DNA from: Mytilus galloprovincialis
Lineage: Eukaryota > Mollusca > Bivalvia > Mytilida > Mytilidae
DNA: 64,000 nucleotides
Direction: 5' to 3'
NCBI RefSeq assembly: GCF_965363235.1
Contig: NC_134849.1
Location: forward strand, 52,584,122 to 52,648,121
Part shown: one piece after another, positions 33,250 to 44,077 of the stretch
How the letters are laid out: each line of letters opens with the position of its first letter
Position numbering within the stretch: position 1 is the first letter of the stretch
Notes under the pieces: generated by a model
Told to the model about the DNA's origin: nothing
What the model saw: only the letters and a program-made list of their open reading frames with translations
Databases searched by the model: none
Program-made: the position numbers and the translations under genes

Positions 33250-34255
33250 TTTCTAACTGAAAAAAATATGTATTTTTTTATGACCACATTTTTCATTACT
33301 TTTCTTAGAAATATTAAGGTTGCTCTCTATTGCATCCCTTTTGTCATGCTTCAGTAATTTTCTAAATATAATATCAGGCCAATTTGTCCCACAAAAAGGG
33401 GTTCTTAGGCCTCCTCTAAATCCAATTTATAAGAGGTTGATTTTAAACTGGCCTAAGCATAAACTTTAACATGTAAACTGCAAAAGATTGCAAGTTATAA
33501 AACTATGATTTAAGGTTCAGGATTATTAAAATACCCAAGCACATGTATTGTCCAAAAGCTTATTTAACTGCATATAAAATACCCCTGGTTCTCCTAAAAC
33601 TGAACTAACCCAGTTATCACAAATATTTCAGTGTAAACTAAGGAAATTTTCAAAGTCAAAATTCCATTACTGAGAGGCTGGTGAGGAGGGCAATTGAGAT
33701 ATGCGTCCATAACACATTGTACCCTTCTTCCACAATCAGATTTCCATGTTCAGTAACTTATTTGTAATTGTTTAAAAAATACTGACTTCATAATGAACAC
33801 TTGAAAGTACAAAGTTTCAAGTTTATTTGAGTGACCATAACATAATAGTAAACTATTGTACAAAAAACCTTTACCTACTGTACTGTTGTACATCTTGAAA
33901 ACAAAATAATTGATAAAAACTAGTTTCAACTCATTCAAATGCTAATGAAATTTTAAAATAGGAATGAAAAAAAAACCCTCAAACTCAAACTCAAAAATAT
34001 TCAATAATGTAGCCTCATTTCATTTTCCTAATTGCACATTTTTTTTTGTCACAGAAAACATGGAAGAAACTATCTTTAATTATATTTTTCTAAATTTCTT
34101 TGATATTCTCCACAGCAAAATATAAAAATACATGTAGCAGTACTTTATAATATTACAAAAGCATACAATAAAAGATAACTACAAATCATAGTATACATAG
34201 GAATAAATCTTCATAGCATGTGCAATGTTTGTAACATATTCAGTTGGAATTATTA
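33250..34255. other. No supported gene
   Basis: AT-rich DNA. If the minus-strand terminal exon at 34260-34319 is real, its 3' UTR would lie in the upper part of this stretch. Confidence 0.35.
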
Positions 34256-34259
34256 CATA

Positions 34260-34319
34260 TCAATATAAATTGATCTGCTTCTTTACTGATGCCTTGTTTT
34301 TTCTTCCTTTCACTCCTGC
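34260..34319 (-). CDS. Possible terminal coding exon, unidentified Lys-rich protein
   Basis: On the minus strand a good acceptor (gttcttatag) precedes GCAGGAGTGAAAGG. There are two acceptor AGs four bases apart. With phase 1 from the exon at 37054-37118, the outer AG gives SRSERKKKQGISKEADQFIL and onward, the inner AG gives RVKGRKNKASVKKQINLY and a stop at 34260. The stated start is the outer acceptor. Either end is basic. The protein is not recognised, and the join is an inference from phase only. Confidence 0.3.
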   Translation of the reverse strand, partial: AGVKGRKNKASVKKQINLY

Positions 34320-34950
34320 CTATAAGAACAAAGTAAATTAACATTTAATAAAATATAACAAAAACATTCTATTCCGCTGAACATGCTAAAAGTAAATATT
34401 AACTGTGAAATCAACAATTTTGATCATGTTGATAGGTTGAGACTATAACCATTTGACATTTTTAACAAAACTTCTTTGCCCCCTCTGACCATTTTGATTG
34501 CCTTAATTGTCTGATGTTTAACACAATCACAATGATCATAATGTACATAATGTTTCTGAAATTTTTTATCACAGTCTGCACTGTTAGCCACTAGTCCAAT
34601 GCCCCAGACTAGTAAATATTGATTCGGACTATTGAATATTTTCAAAACTTCATATAGTTATAAAGGCACAAGTTTTGATATTTAGTGTCCGTACTAGTAG
34701 ATGAAAACATTTTTGGCTCAGTCTGTTATCAGTAAAGATAGTATAGGCAATAAGTTTTCAAAATTATTTAGTGTAAAGTTGTGTTCTTTTCCCTTTCTTC
34801 AATTGAATGTTCCTGACAACCTGCATTCTTTTATGTTTACTTTTTTTCTTTTTAAAAAGACTGATCGAGATTTACAAGGGGAGCAACATTGAGTTTGCAT
34901 GTGGCTTTCCCAAGTCAAGACCATTCCTGTCACATAAAGTTGTATCTTAA

Positions 34951-35520
34951 GGATGCATGAGGGTATAAAAATTCAGCAAAAATTTAAACATTTTTTTTTT
35001 CATTACAAATTTTATTTCTTAAATATATACTATTAGAGGTTAATATATGGTACAAACATCAACCAAAAAATCTATTTGTTTTGGCCCCAGATGATTTTTG
35101 AAATGTTTATACCACTGAAAAAGCTCTAAATTATCTCCCTTAGATGAAAAAATGCAATTTTTTGGCATTAAAACTGAAACATCTTTTTCAACTGATGGGT
35201 GACTTATATTTTTCATTATTTTTTCTCAAAATAAGCTGTACTATTGTAAAATTTAAGCAATTTCTGTAATTTAGTTCTTTATATTTTGAAATTACATTTT
35301 TTTCCTCTTACATTTTGTCCTATTACATGTTTTAGTTCTACAGTAAAAGGTACTTAGCAAAAAATACATGCTTCTTTCGAAGGCAGATTGTGAGCTTTAA
35401 TGAACAGTGACCCTATACTTTTATTTCCTATTTAAGTATAGGATATAAAGTTTTTTCTAGAAAAAAAATAGCAAAATTCTATGTTTAAAAACAAAAATTG
35501 TTTTATGCCTGCGATCCCCC
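34951..35520. mobile_element. TTAA-flanked element, ~570 bp
   Basis: The left end is TTAA|GGATGCATGAGGGTATAAAA and the right end is TTTTATGCCTGCGATCCCCC|TTAA. The ends resemble imperfect complements (GGATGCATGAGGGTATAAAA against GGGGGATCGCAGGCATAAAA). It has TTAA at both edges, is AT-rich inside and has no coding sequence. It is probably a third TTAA-type MITE family in the window. Confidence 0.55.
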
Positions 35521-35669
35521 TTAAAGCTTTTGTTTAGGGGAATTTGGTGTTGACAGTAGATGTTTGTGTGTTTTTGGTTATTCAATTCTACAATCACTTG
35601 TTGATCATTTCAAGACAGTTGACCTATACAAATATGATGAAACCTTTTCAACTGATTTTTATAGTTTGT

Positions 35670-36050
35670 TCTTATGTTGTGCTGTAACACCACTGTCCCA
35701 GGTTAGGGGAGGTTTGAGCAACCAAAAATTTGTTTAACCTGCCACATTCTTTGTGTGCCTGTCCCAAGTCAGGAGCCAGTAATTCCATAAGTCGTTGGTT
35801 TACTTATGTTATACATTTGATTTTCGCTACTTGTTTTGTTGTAAATTATATAAATTAGGCCTTTAGTTTTCTCAAATGTTTTTGTTCATATTTTTTCTTG
35901 TCGGGACCTTTTACAGCGGACTATATGTACAGTACAGGTTTTTATCATTCATAAGGGTGTACAGTTACCTAAAACTGCTTATATCCACTTTATTCAAACT
36001 TTGGTGGATAGTTGTCTCATTGGCAATCATCATTATTTTTATATAAATAT
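35670..36050 (+). repeat. Mussel dispersed repeat M1, near full length
   Basis: Landmarks in order: TGTAACACCACTGTCCCAGG, GTGCCTGTCCCAAGTCAGGA, AATTAGGCCTTTAGTTTTCT, GGGACCTTTTACAGCGGACT, GGTGGATAGTTGTCTCATTG and GCAATCATCATTATTTTTAT at the end. This copy shows how the CAAGTCAGGAGC module and the tail belong together. Confidence 0.75.
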
Positions 36051-36231
36051 ACATGATATAGGTCAAAACTGCATCTATGCTATTTAGTTATTTTTTGTGT
36101 TGTTCATGTTGTTAGAGTTTCGTTTCATCTGTAATAAACAGATAAAAATTCTTGAAACAATATATGTTTTATCTATATGAACATCATGGATAATTTATTC
36201 CTTTCAAAATTCTGTGAATAAATAAATGGTG

Positions 36232-36440
36232 AATGGGTCCATGGGACACAGATTATGCCCCTGCTTGCATATAACATTTTAAGGGGTCATAAATTAAGAA
36301 TGGTAAAAGTGACACACAGTACCCAAATGAGTACTTGATCTGAGTTTTGTGGTTATAAGCATTGTGTATAAGTTTCAGTACATTTGGTTAAGCAAACTTA
36401 AGTTTATAGTGAACTAAAACAAATAAACAGATTCGCCATG
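36232..36440. repeat. Module-array element fragment (ATTATGCCCCTGC type)
   Basis: ACACAGATTATGCCCCTGCT and AAGGGGTCATAAATTAAGAA resemble the opening of bivalve elements such as the one at 62630. Only about one module is present. Confidence 0.4.
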
Positions 36441-36487
36441 TGCACATGATACCTCCTTCACATTTTCAAAGAATAAAGTTCAATAAC

Positions 36488-36600
36488 TTCTTAATAAAAT
36501 TGAGAATGGAAATGCGGGGAATATGTCAACAACCCGACCAAAGTGCAGACAACAACCAAAGTCCACCAATGGGTCTTCAACAAAGTGAGAAAATCATGCA
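36488..36600 (-). repeat. Mussel dispersed repeat M2, fragment
   Basis: AAATTGAGAATGGAAATGCG, GTCAACAACCCGACCAAAGT and CAATGGGTCTTCAACAAAGT are the M2 tail in complement. Confidence 0.75.
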
Positions 36601-36724
36601 CTATAAGTGTTTCTCTTTTTTCTTTTTTTATATAGAATAAACCTTTGGTTTAATGTTTCAAAGCTGGTTGCACACTAGTAATTTTTTTTAAAATAATAAT
36701 AGCTTACTGTTGGGTGTGATCCAA

Positions 36725-36845
36725 GGCTCTGTACATGTGTTGAAGACTGTACTTTGACCTATTTATAATGGTTTTTCTTTTACAAATTGTGACTTGGATG
36801 GAGAGTTGTCTCACTGGGAGTCATACCACATCTTCTTAAATCTAA
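36725..36845 (+). repeat. Mussel dispersed repeat M1, 3' fragment
   Basis: GTGTTGAAGACTGTACTTTG, ACTTGGATGGAGAGTTGTCT and the end TCATACCACATCTTCTTAAA mark the M1 tail. Confidence 0.75.
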
Positions 36846-37053
36846 TATTATGTACAAACATACAAGGATAAAACTAAATGCCCCCACCGCTATGACGGGG
36901 CATAACAAAATGCATATACATTTGTATATATAGAGCATCAGGACTCTTATAAAGACTGAACATGACAGTACCTTATTCTGTATTCTTTCATCTTATCCCC
37001 TGATTGCTGACATGAATTTTGGTTCTTTATTTCTTTTACTTCCAGGCAATTTT

Positions 37054-37118
37054 GGTATGAAAGCACCATCTTTCAAGCTAAGTGTACCCATGGTTTTTCC
37101 TGGGCGTATTTTGATAAA
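37054..37118 (-). CDS. Possible internal exon, unidentified
   Basis: On the minus strand, a gene-like frame reads KTMGTLSLKDGAFIPKLPG between an acceptor-like ATACGCCCAG and a donor CCTGGAA|gtaaaag, and it ends in phase 1. It could join the terminal exon at 34319. The + strand of the same place also has an acceptor-like TTTTACTTCCAG, and a short + strand exon-like stretch (37326-37369, AGCTGAATGCAGG to CCAACAG|gtactt) follows. The strand is therefore uncertain. Confidence 0.25.
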
Positions 37119-37506
37119 AATGATAAATGTTGACTGCATCTTTTGGTGTCTTTCTTGTAAAACAATAATGCAAAGCCTCTGTGTGTTGTTTAAATTTACA
37201 AATCATAGAAATTAACCAGTAACATATATATATTGTATTATAATTGCACTTCTGAAATAATCCTGACCAGTGACTGTACAGTTTCAGCATATTTTCCTTT
37301 GTTCTTAATTTTTCTGATATTTAGCTGAATGCAGGATCTGTGAGAGTATTCATGTGTGTGGCCAACAGGTACTTACAATCAGAGAACCTGAAAAAAATTA
37401 TCTGTTGAGTTCTTGACTAGTTTCATTTATTTATCCATTAAAGAGATATAGCTTTCAAAGAATTTTGAAAGGTCAAAGCAGTATAATTACTTTAATACAC
37501 TAAAAT

Positions 37507-38780
37507 ATGTAATAAACAAGAAGTAATTGTAACAGGATGCTGTTATGAAATCTCCCAAACAAAGCTCCCATAATTAGCCATTTCCATGGTCCCATAATTT
37601 ATTAGTTATAGTATAACTAATCGCCGTATTTGAATATCAAAAATAAGACAACGCGTGACCGAACGACGCATGGATTAAACGAGTGCGGAGCACGAGTTTA
37701 ATCCATAGCGGCGTTCGGTCACAAGTTGTCTTATTTTTGATATTCAAATACGGCGATTAGTTATTCTTTTTATTACATTGGCAATGGTTTTTTTTTATGA
37801 AATTAACGAAGAAAATGTAAGGAACTATATCTTTTTCCTACGCATTGACAATTTGTTTTGATCCGACGTTATCAACGTCTTGACAACGCTTATTGTTGTA
37901 TGACGTCAGAGAGTGAAATAACCACGTTCATTTCACATGTGAAACTATCGGTTTTTATCTAACTGGGAAATCAATGTAATTCATTGTAACAAATGTAATA
38001 AATTTGTTTTATTATCCCATACAAGAATATATAAGGTTTAGAGGTGGGGATCTCTACTGTTTACAAGTATTCTAACAAAAGGGTGTGGGGTAACCCCATA
38101 GACTCCCCCTATATTTGGTTTGATTTGTTAAATTGTTCCATTCAAGAATATATATGGTTTAGGGGTAGGGATCTGAACTGTTTACAAGTTCTCAAACAAG
38201 AGGGGGTGAGGGTAAACCTGAAGGACTTCCCTTTTATTTCATTTGATTTGTTTAATTGTCCCATACGAGAATATATATGGTTTAGGGGTGGGGTTCTGGA
38301 TGGTTAACAAGTTTTCAAACAAGAGTGGTGGGGGTTAACCCCAGAGAAATTCCTTTTATTTCATTTCATTTGTTTAATTGTCCCTTGCAAGAATATATAT
38401 GGTTTAGGGGTGGGGATCTGGACCATTTACAAGTAAGTTTTCAAACAAGAGGGGGTGGGGATGACCCCTAGGGAATTCCCATTTCTTTCATTTGATTTGT
38501 TTTATTGTCCCATTCAAGAATATATATGGTTTAGGGGTGGGGATTTTGATCATTTACAAGTTCTCAAACAAGAGGAGTTGGGGTGACCCCCAGGGACTTC
38601 CCTTTTATTTTATATGATTTGTTTTATTGTCCCATACAGGAATATATATGGTTTAGGGGTGGGGGTCTGGACAGTTTACAAGATAATAGCACATTCTCAA
38701 ATTGAAGGGGGTGGGGGTTTCCCCCAGGGACTCACCCATGACCCTATATTTCATTTGATTTGTTTTATTGTCCTGTGATC
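37507..38780 (-). mobile_element. GTCTCCCAAAC element, reverse copy, interrupted
   Basis: It begins with AACAAGAAGTAATTGTAACA, GGATGCTGTTATGAAATCTC and CCAAACAAAGCTCCCATA, the complement of the right end of the element at 56410-57625. The array follows at about 38003-38780: TTTGTT anchors at 38003, 38124, 38248, 38369, 38497, 38618 and 38759 give periods of 121-141 bp. Each unit has AAGAATATATATGGTTTAGG and GGTGGGGATCTGGA-like sequence. Between the terminus and the array are about 430 extra bases, including the palindrome at 37613-37764, that the other copy lacks. The open frames are by-products. Confidence 0.8.
37613..37764. repeat. Long palindrome, ~70-bp arms
   Basis: The left arm runs ATAACTAATCGCCGTATTTG ... 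GACCGAAC ... CATGGATTAAAC and the right arm is its complement, with about four differences. The loop is about 15 bases (GAGTGCGGAGCACGA) and can itself pair through GTGC/GCAC. As single-stranded RNA or DNA it would form a hairpin of about 150 nt. Confidence 0.93.
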
Positions 38781-38859
38781 ATTTCTGAAGACTGCATGGG
38801 TTTATCACTTACAGTTTTCAAGTCATTTGATTTTTTTTTTAAACAAAATCCCATAGTGT

Positions 38860-39305
38860 TCTAATGTTAACCCCTCCCCTTTTTATGCCCCTTAACATAC
38901 CCCTTAACAGAAGAGAAGCTTCTATAAAAATGCTTGTTTTGGCCCCTTTTTGGCCCTGAATTCCTAAACTTTGGCCCAATAACCCCTCAAATGAATCATA
39001 ACCTTCTACGTGTGGTCTCAACATTGAGTTATAATTTTAGAGCAATTTAAATACTTGTACACTAAGTTATTATCCTGAAACTAGAAAAATGCTTGTTTTG
39101 GGCCCCTAATCCCTAAACAGTTGGGACCATCATCCACAAAATTGATCCCAACCTTCCTTTTGTGGTACTTTGAACCTTCTGAGAAAATTTCATAAAGATC
39201 TAATCACTTAAACTAAAGTTATTATCCGGAAAACAATGTGTCTTCGGACGATGACGACCACGACATCATACCATTATACAATCCAAAAAAAAAATTTGGG
39301 TCGTA
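38860..39305 (+). repeat. Dispersed repeat P2 (TTTGGGTCGTA family)
   Basis: Two related sub-blocks each contain AAAAATGCTTGTTTTGG, a CCCTAA phrase and a CAACCTTCC- or TAACCTTCT-like phrase, followed by AAAGTTATTATCCGGAAAAC, TCGGACGATGACGACCACGA and the end AATTTGGGTCGTACAAAAAC. It matches 18430-18780 in complement. Confidence 0.65.
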
Positions 39306-39359
39306 CAAAAACATAATAGATTTTATACCAATATGTGAATTAAAATATTAAGGTACAAT

Positions 39360-40130
39360 GTAATGTATGTGCCTGTTCCAAGTCAGGAGCCTTTAATGCA
39401 GTGGTTGTCATTTGTTGATGTGTTACATATCGTCGCTGTTATGCAAAAACCTTGTATCTAAGGTTTTGATAATTTTACACCAGGCAGTAAAAACTGAAAT
39501 CTTTTTATCGATTATTTAGAATTTAATGTGTATGTTCTGCTGTATGCGAAAATATCTGATCTTCTAACCAATCAATTACCAAGACGATCAAAAATTTCTG
39601 CACCTATATTGTATTTTCATTATTTTTAAGCTAATATATTAGCTTTGAGAACCTAAAATTGATAAAACTGTACCTGTAATAATGTCAGCTGCCGTGCAAA
39701 GTGTTTTTCTTTTGAGATACGATATTTTCGCACAACAAAATGTCTCACCAATCCGACTACACTTTTTCGTCACATGTCAGAATTCGGGTTAATGATTGGT
39801 TAGAAGATCAGATATTCTCGCATACAGTGGAACATACATATTTAATTCTAAATCATCGATAAAAATATTTCCGCAAAAAATTGAGATACAAGGTTTTTGC
39901 ATAACAGCGACGATATATTTGTTTTTGTTCATTTTTTGTACATAAATTAGGCAGTTAGTTTTTTGTTTTCTTGTTTTACATTTGTCATTTGGAGGCCTTT
40001 TATAGCTGACTATGTGGTATGGGCTCCTCATTGTTGAAGGCAGTACAGTGACCTTAAGTTGTTAATTTCTGTGTCATTTGGTCTCTTGTCGAGAGTTGTC
40101 TGATTGGCAATCATACCACATCTTCTTTGT
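39360..40130 (+). repeat. Mussel dispersed repeat M1, split by an insertion
   Basis: The left part (39360-39429) has TATGTGCCTGTTCCAAGTCA and GTGTTACATAT. The right part (39915-40130) resumes TTTGTTTTTGTTCATTTTTT, GCCTTTTATAGCTGACTATG, GGTATGGGCTCCTCATTG and ends CAATCATACCACATCTTC. The 485 bp between them belong to the element below, so the M1 copy is older than that insertion. Confidence 0.85.
39430..39914. mobile_element. Long-TIR foldback element inside M1
   Basis: It starts CGTCGCTGTTATGCAAAAAC + CTTGTATCT and ends with the exact complement. Pairing continues with gaps for about 150 bp per side, for example GCGAAAATATCTGATCTTCT + AACCAATCA on the left against its complement TGATTGGTTAGAAGATCAGA on the right. 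ATAT flanks both sides, and undisturbed M1 copies have ACATATTTG at this point, so a 4-bp target duplication is likely. There is no coding sequence. Confidence 0.85.
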
Positions 40131-40261
40131 ATAAGCATAAATCAAATAAAGTTAAATACAACTTTTAAAAGTGTTGACAATGGTTGATGTTAATTACATT
40201 TCTGATATACATGTATCAGATTTTCTTGAGGAGAATATCTAAAATACATGATTTTATGAGG

Positions 40262-41625
40262 GCTTGGATCCCGTTGACATGTTTAATCCTGCCATCTTCT
40301 GTGCTTGTCCCAAGTCAGGAACCTGGACAATCAGTGGTTGTTGTATGTTGCTGTGTTGCATTTATATATTTGTTTTTAGTTATTTTATTGTCGAGCCTGC
40401 AACTTTTGTTGCAGAAAGCTCGACATAGGGATAGTGATCCGGCGGCGGCGGCGGCTACGGCGGCGGTGTTAGCTAACTTCTTAAAAGCTTTATATTTTAG
40501 AAGGTGGAAGACCTGGATGCTTCATACTTTGTATATAGATGCCTCATGTTACGAAGTTTCCGTCAGTCACATGTCCAATGTCCTTGACCTCATTTTCATG
40601 GTTCAGTGACCACTTGAAAAAAAAGTTCAGATTTTTTGTAATGTTGAATTCTCTCTTATTATAAGTAATAGGATAACTATATTTGATATGTGCGTACCTT
40701 GAAAGGTCCTCATGTCTGTCAGACAGTTTTCACTTGACCTCGACCTCATTTCATGGATCAGTGAACAAGGTTAAGTTTTGGTGGTCAAGTCCATATCTCA
40801 GATACTACAAGCAATAGGGCTAGTATATTCGGTGTATGGAAGGACTGTAAGGTGTACATCTCCAACTGGCAGGTGTCATCTGACCTTGACCTCATTTTCA
40901 TGGTTCAATGGTTATAGTTAAATTTTTGTGTTTTGGTCTGTTTTTCTCATACTATATGCAATAGGTCTACTATATTTGTTGTATGGAATGATTGTAAGGT
41001 GTACCTATCTAGCGGGCAGATGTCATGTGACCTTGACCTCATTTTCATGGTTCAGTGGTCAAAGTTAAGTTTTTGAGTTTTGGTCTTTTTATCTAAAACT
41101 ATATGCCATAGGTCATCTATATTTGGTGTATGGAAATATTTTATGATCTTTATGTCAGTCGCGCAGGTTTTATTTGACCGTGACCTCATTTTCACGGTTC
41201 ATTGCACAGTGTTAAGTTTTTGTGTTTTGGTCTATTTTTCTTAAACTATAAGTAATAGGTCAACTATATATGTTGTATAGAAGCATTGTTAGCTGTACAT
41301 GTCTGCCTGGCATGGTTCATCTGACCTTGACCTCATTTTCAAGGTTTATTGGTCTTTGTTTAGTTATCTTGGTTAATGTTAAGTTTATGTGACAGTTGTA
41401 TTAAAGCTTAGCTTTATACTTAGGACTATCAACATAATATTAATGGTTAGTATAGAAGGCGAGACATTTCAGCGTGTGCACTCTTGTTTGTATATTAATA
41501 TTATGGTCATTAGTTCTGAATTGTTTTACAATTGTAATTTCAGGGCTTATATATATGACTACACAGTATGAGCTTTGCTCATTGTTGAAGGCTGTACTTT
41601 GACCTATAGCTAACTGACCGACGGA
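40262..41625 (+). repeat. Mussel dispersed repeat M1, split by GTCGAGCC element
   Basis: The left part (40262-40387) has TGTTTAATCCTGCCATCTTC, GTCCCAAGTCAGGAACCTGG and CAGTGGTTGTTGTATG. The right part (about 41491-41625) has TATATATGACTACACAGTAT, GAGCTTTGCTCATTGTTGAA and GGCTGTACTTTGACCTATAG. The element at 40388-41490 interrupts it. Confidence 0.65.
40388..41490 (+). mobile_element. GTCGAGCC module-array element, copy 1
   Basis: It starts with a hairpin (GTCGAGCCTGCAACTTTTGT ... CTCGAC) and a GGCGGCGG tract, then has six modules anchored by GACCTCATTTTCATGGTTCA at 40586, 40742, 40888, 41035, 41182 and 41329. Periods are 156, 146, 147, 147 and 147 bp. It ends near GGCGAGACATTTCAGCG and GCACTCTTGTTT. 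The 141-codon frame over the left part is not a real gene. The architecture recalls the bivalve pearl elements (non-autonomous, Helentron-related), but I have not verified that. Confidence 0.8.
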
Positions 41626-41869
41626 GGGACAGGTGTAAAATAATATGTCTGTCTACTTTTTTCTTACAATTTCATACATTTCCCATATCATTGACTATTT
41701 TATCATTACTTACATCTGTCCATTATTATGCTGTCTTTTAGGTCACATTGCATTTCAAGCTGATGTTCAATACTTGCACAGTTGTACACCTAGAAAAAAA
41801 ATCTGCAAAATTAAGATAAAACAGTCTTGTGCAACTGTCACACTAATTTAGATAGACAGTCATGTGAGT

Positions 41870-42845
41870 TTCTAACAGAAAATTTACATCACATCAATGA
41901 GAAATTGAAAAAAGTAAATAAAATTATACATTTGTCGCTATCGTTGTTGAGGTTACATGAGTGATTTATCTGCCTTATTTTTACATGTTCACAAATCAGT
42001 ATCCAGGAGAATGGTAAATATATAGAGGCTCTGCATCCTCCCCCTGAAATGTTCTGCTCTTAAGGAAACCAGGTGCTTTTTCTAAGTAAGGAAAGAGTTT
42101 ATAAATTACCCATCATGTCCTCACATCTAATTTATAAAAGATATATGATTTTATTGATCTTTGAAATGTGTATCAGAGTGAGAACTTCTCAATGTTCATT
42201 TTTTTGGGGGAATATTATATTACCCTAATTTTATATTTTTATTGTCTTTAAGTAAGTAAAACCCATGAAATTGACATTTTTCACACATAATTGACTAATA
42301 GTAGTAATTGGGAATGTAAACATGTAATAATGTTTTCCCAGTAGGCAGTTTAACCAAACTTAAGATAGACTAGACATAATAAATCTATTATACTATATAC
42401 ACAGCATGCACAGGACATGTGCTCCTATCATAATGATGAACTGAGTCCATACTGTCACTGAGTGTCCCTTTAACAAATAATGCAAAGTTACAATTTTTCT
42501 ATTTAGATTCTGTGACTTTTTAAAATTTTAAACATTCTTATAGTTTCCTTGAAATAGATATATAATTGTTTTATACTTAATCATCTGTAAATTTTTTTAT
42601 TAATGAAATTTTTTTTTTTTAGCTTATATATTAATCAATATTTAGGTCACAAGGCTTTTTACTTTGATGATAGAAGCATGTCTAGAAATTGCTTCAGATT
42701 ACTTTTAAGCAAATAGAACAGTTGTGAACATTTAAAAGGTCCCAAGTACATGTAAATATTAATGACACACATTTTTGATGACCTATAATGTATTAAGAAA
42801 TTTTCAAAGAACATACATATATATATAGCTTAAAAATAAAAAGCA
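41870..42845. other. Spacer of the inverted pair, nothing recognised
   Basis: AT-rich DNA with no exon or repeat landmark. It forms most of the loop between the two inverted GTCGAGCC elements. Confidence 0.35.
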
Positions 42846-42847
42846 CA

Positions 42848-43937
42848 AACAAGAGTGCAAACGCTGAAATGTCTCGCCTTCTTTACTAATCATTGATATT
42901 ATGTTGATAGACCTAAATATAAAGCTTTATTACAACTGTCACTTAAACTCAACACTAACCAAGAAAACGAAACATTGATCAATCATGAATGAACCATGAA
43001 AATGAAGTCAAGGTCAGATGAACCATGCCAGGCAGACATGTTCAGCTAACAATTCTTCAATACAACAAATATAGTTGACTTATTGCTTATAAATTAAGAA
43101 AAACAGACCAAAACGCAAACACTTAACACTTAGCAATGGACCGTGAAAATGAGGTCAAGGTCAAATAAAACCTGTGTAACAAACATATAGATCATAAAAT
43201 ATTTCCATACACCAAATATAGTTGACCTAATGCATAAAGTATTAGAAAAATAGACCAAAACTCAAAACTCAACTTTGACCACTGAACCATAAAAATGAGG
43301 TCAAGGTCAGATGACACCTGTCAGCTAGACATGTACACCTTACAATCATTCCATACACCAAATATAGTAGACCTATTGCATATAGTATATAAGAAAAACA
43401 GACCAAAACACAAAAACTTAACTATAAACACTGAACCATGAAAATGAGGTCAAGGTCAGATGACACCTGCCAGTTGGACTTGTACACCTTACAGTCCTGC
43501 CATACACTGAATATACTAGACCTATTGCTTATTGTATCTGAGATATGGACTTGACCGCCAAAACTTAACCTTTTTCACTGATCCATGAAATGAGGTTGAG
43601 GTCAAGTGAAAACTGTCTGACGGGCATGAGGACCTTGCAAGGTACGCACATACCAAAAATAGTTATCCAATTACTTATAATAAGAGAGAATTTAACATTA
43701 CAAAAAATCTTAACTTTTTTTTCAAGTAGTCACTGAACCATGAAAATGAGGTCAAGGACATTGGACATGTGACTGACGGAAACTTCGTAACATGAGGCAT
43801 CTATATACAAAGTATGAAGCATCCAGGTCTTATATAGAGCTTTTAAGAAGTAAGCTAATGCCGCGGCCGCCATAGCCGCCGCCGGATCACTATCCCTATG
43901 TCGAGCTTTCTGCAACAAAAGTTGCAGGCTTGACAAA
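42848..43937 (-). mobile_element. GTCGAGCC module-array element, copy 2 (inverted)
   Basis: In complement it has the same order as copy 1: the right end AACAAGAGTGCAAACGCTGA, modules anchored by TGAACCATGAAAATGAGGTC, a CCGCCGCCGGATCACTATCC tract and the hairpin ending CAACAAAAGTTGCAGGCTTG. By eye most blocks agree closely with copy 1, although the GGCGGC tract differs in length. Together the copies form an inverted repeat with ~1.1-kb arms and a ~1.36-kb spacer. Confidence 0.85.
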
Positions 43938-44077
43938 AATCCCGTTATAAATCAAACATTGTTTCTGTTAGCACTTTCACCGCATCTCCTAGAGTTCATC
44001 AGACAGAACTGTTATCGTTACTAGTAACAACTTGTGACATTACCTAATAGTAACATGCGGTAGTTTGTATATATTAC

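Noticed and set aside
40184-40609. 141-codon + strand protein
   Set aside because: It crosses the junction between an M1 repeat and the GTCGAGCC element, and part of it is repeated in the inverted copy (43730-43936).
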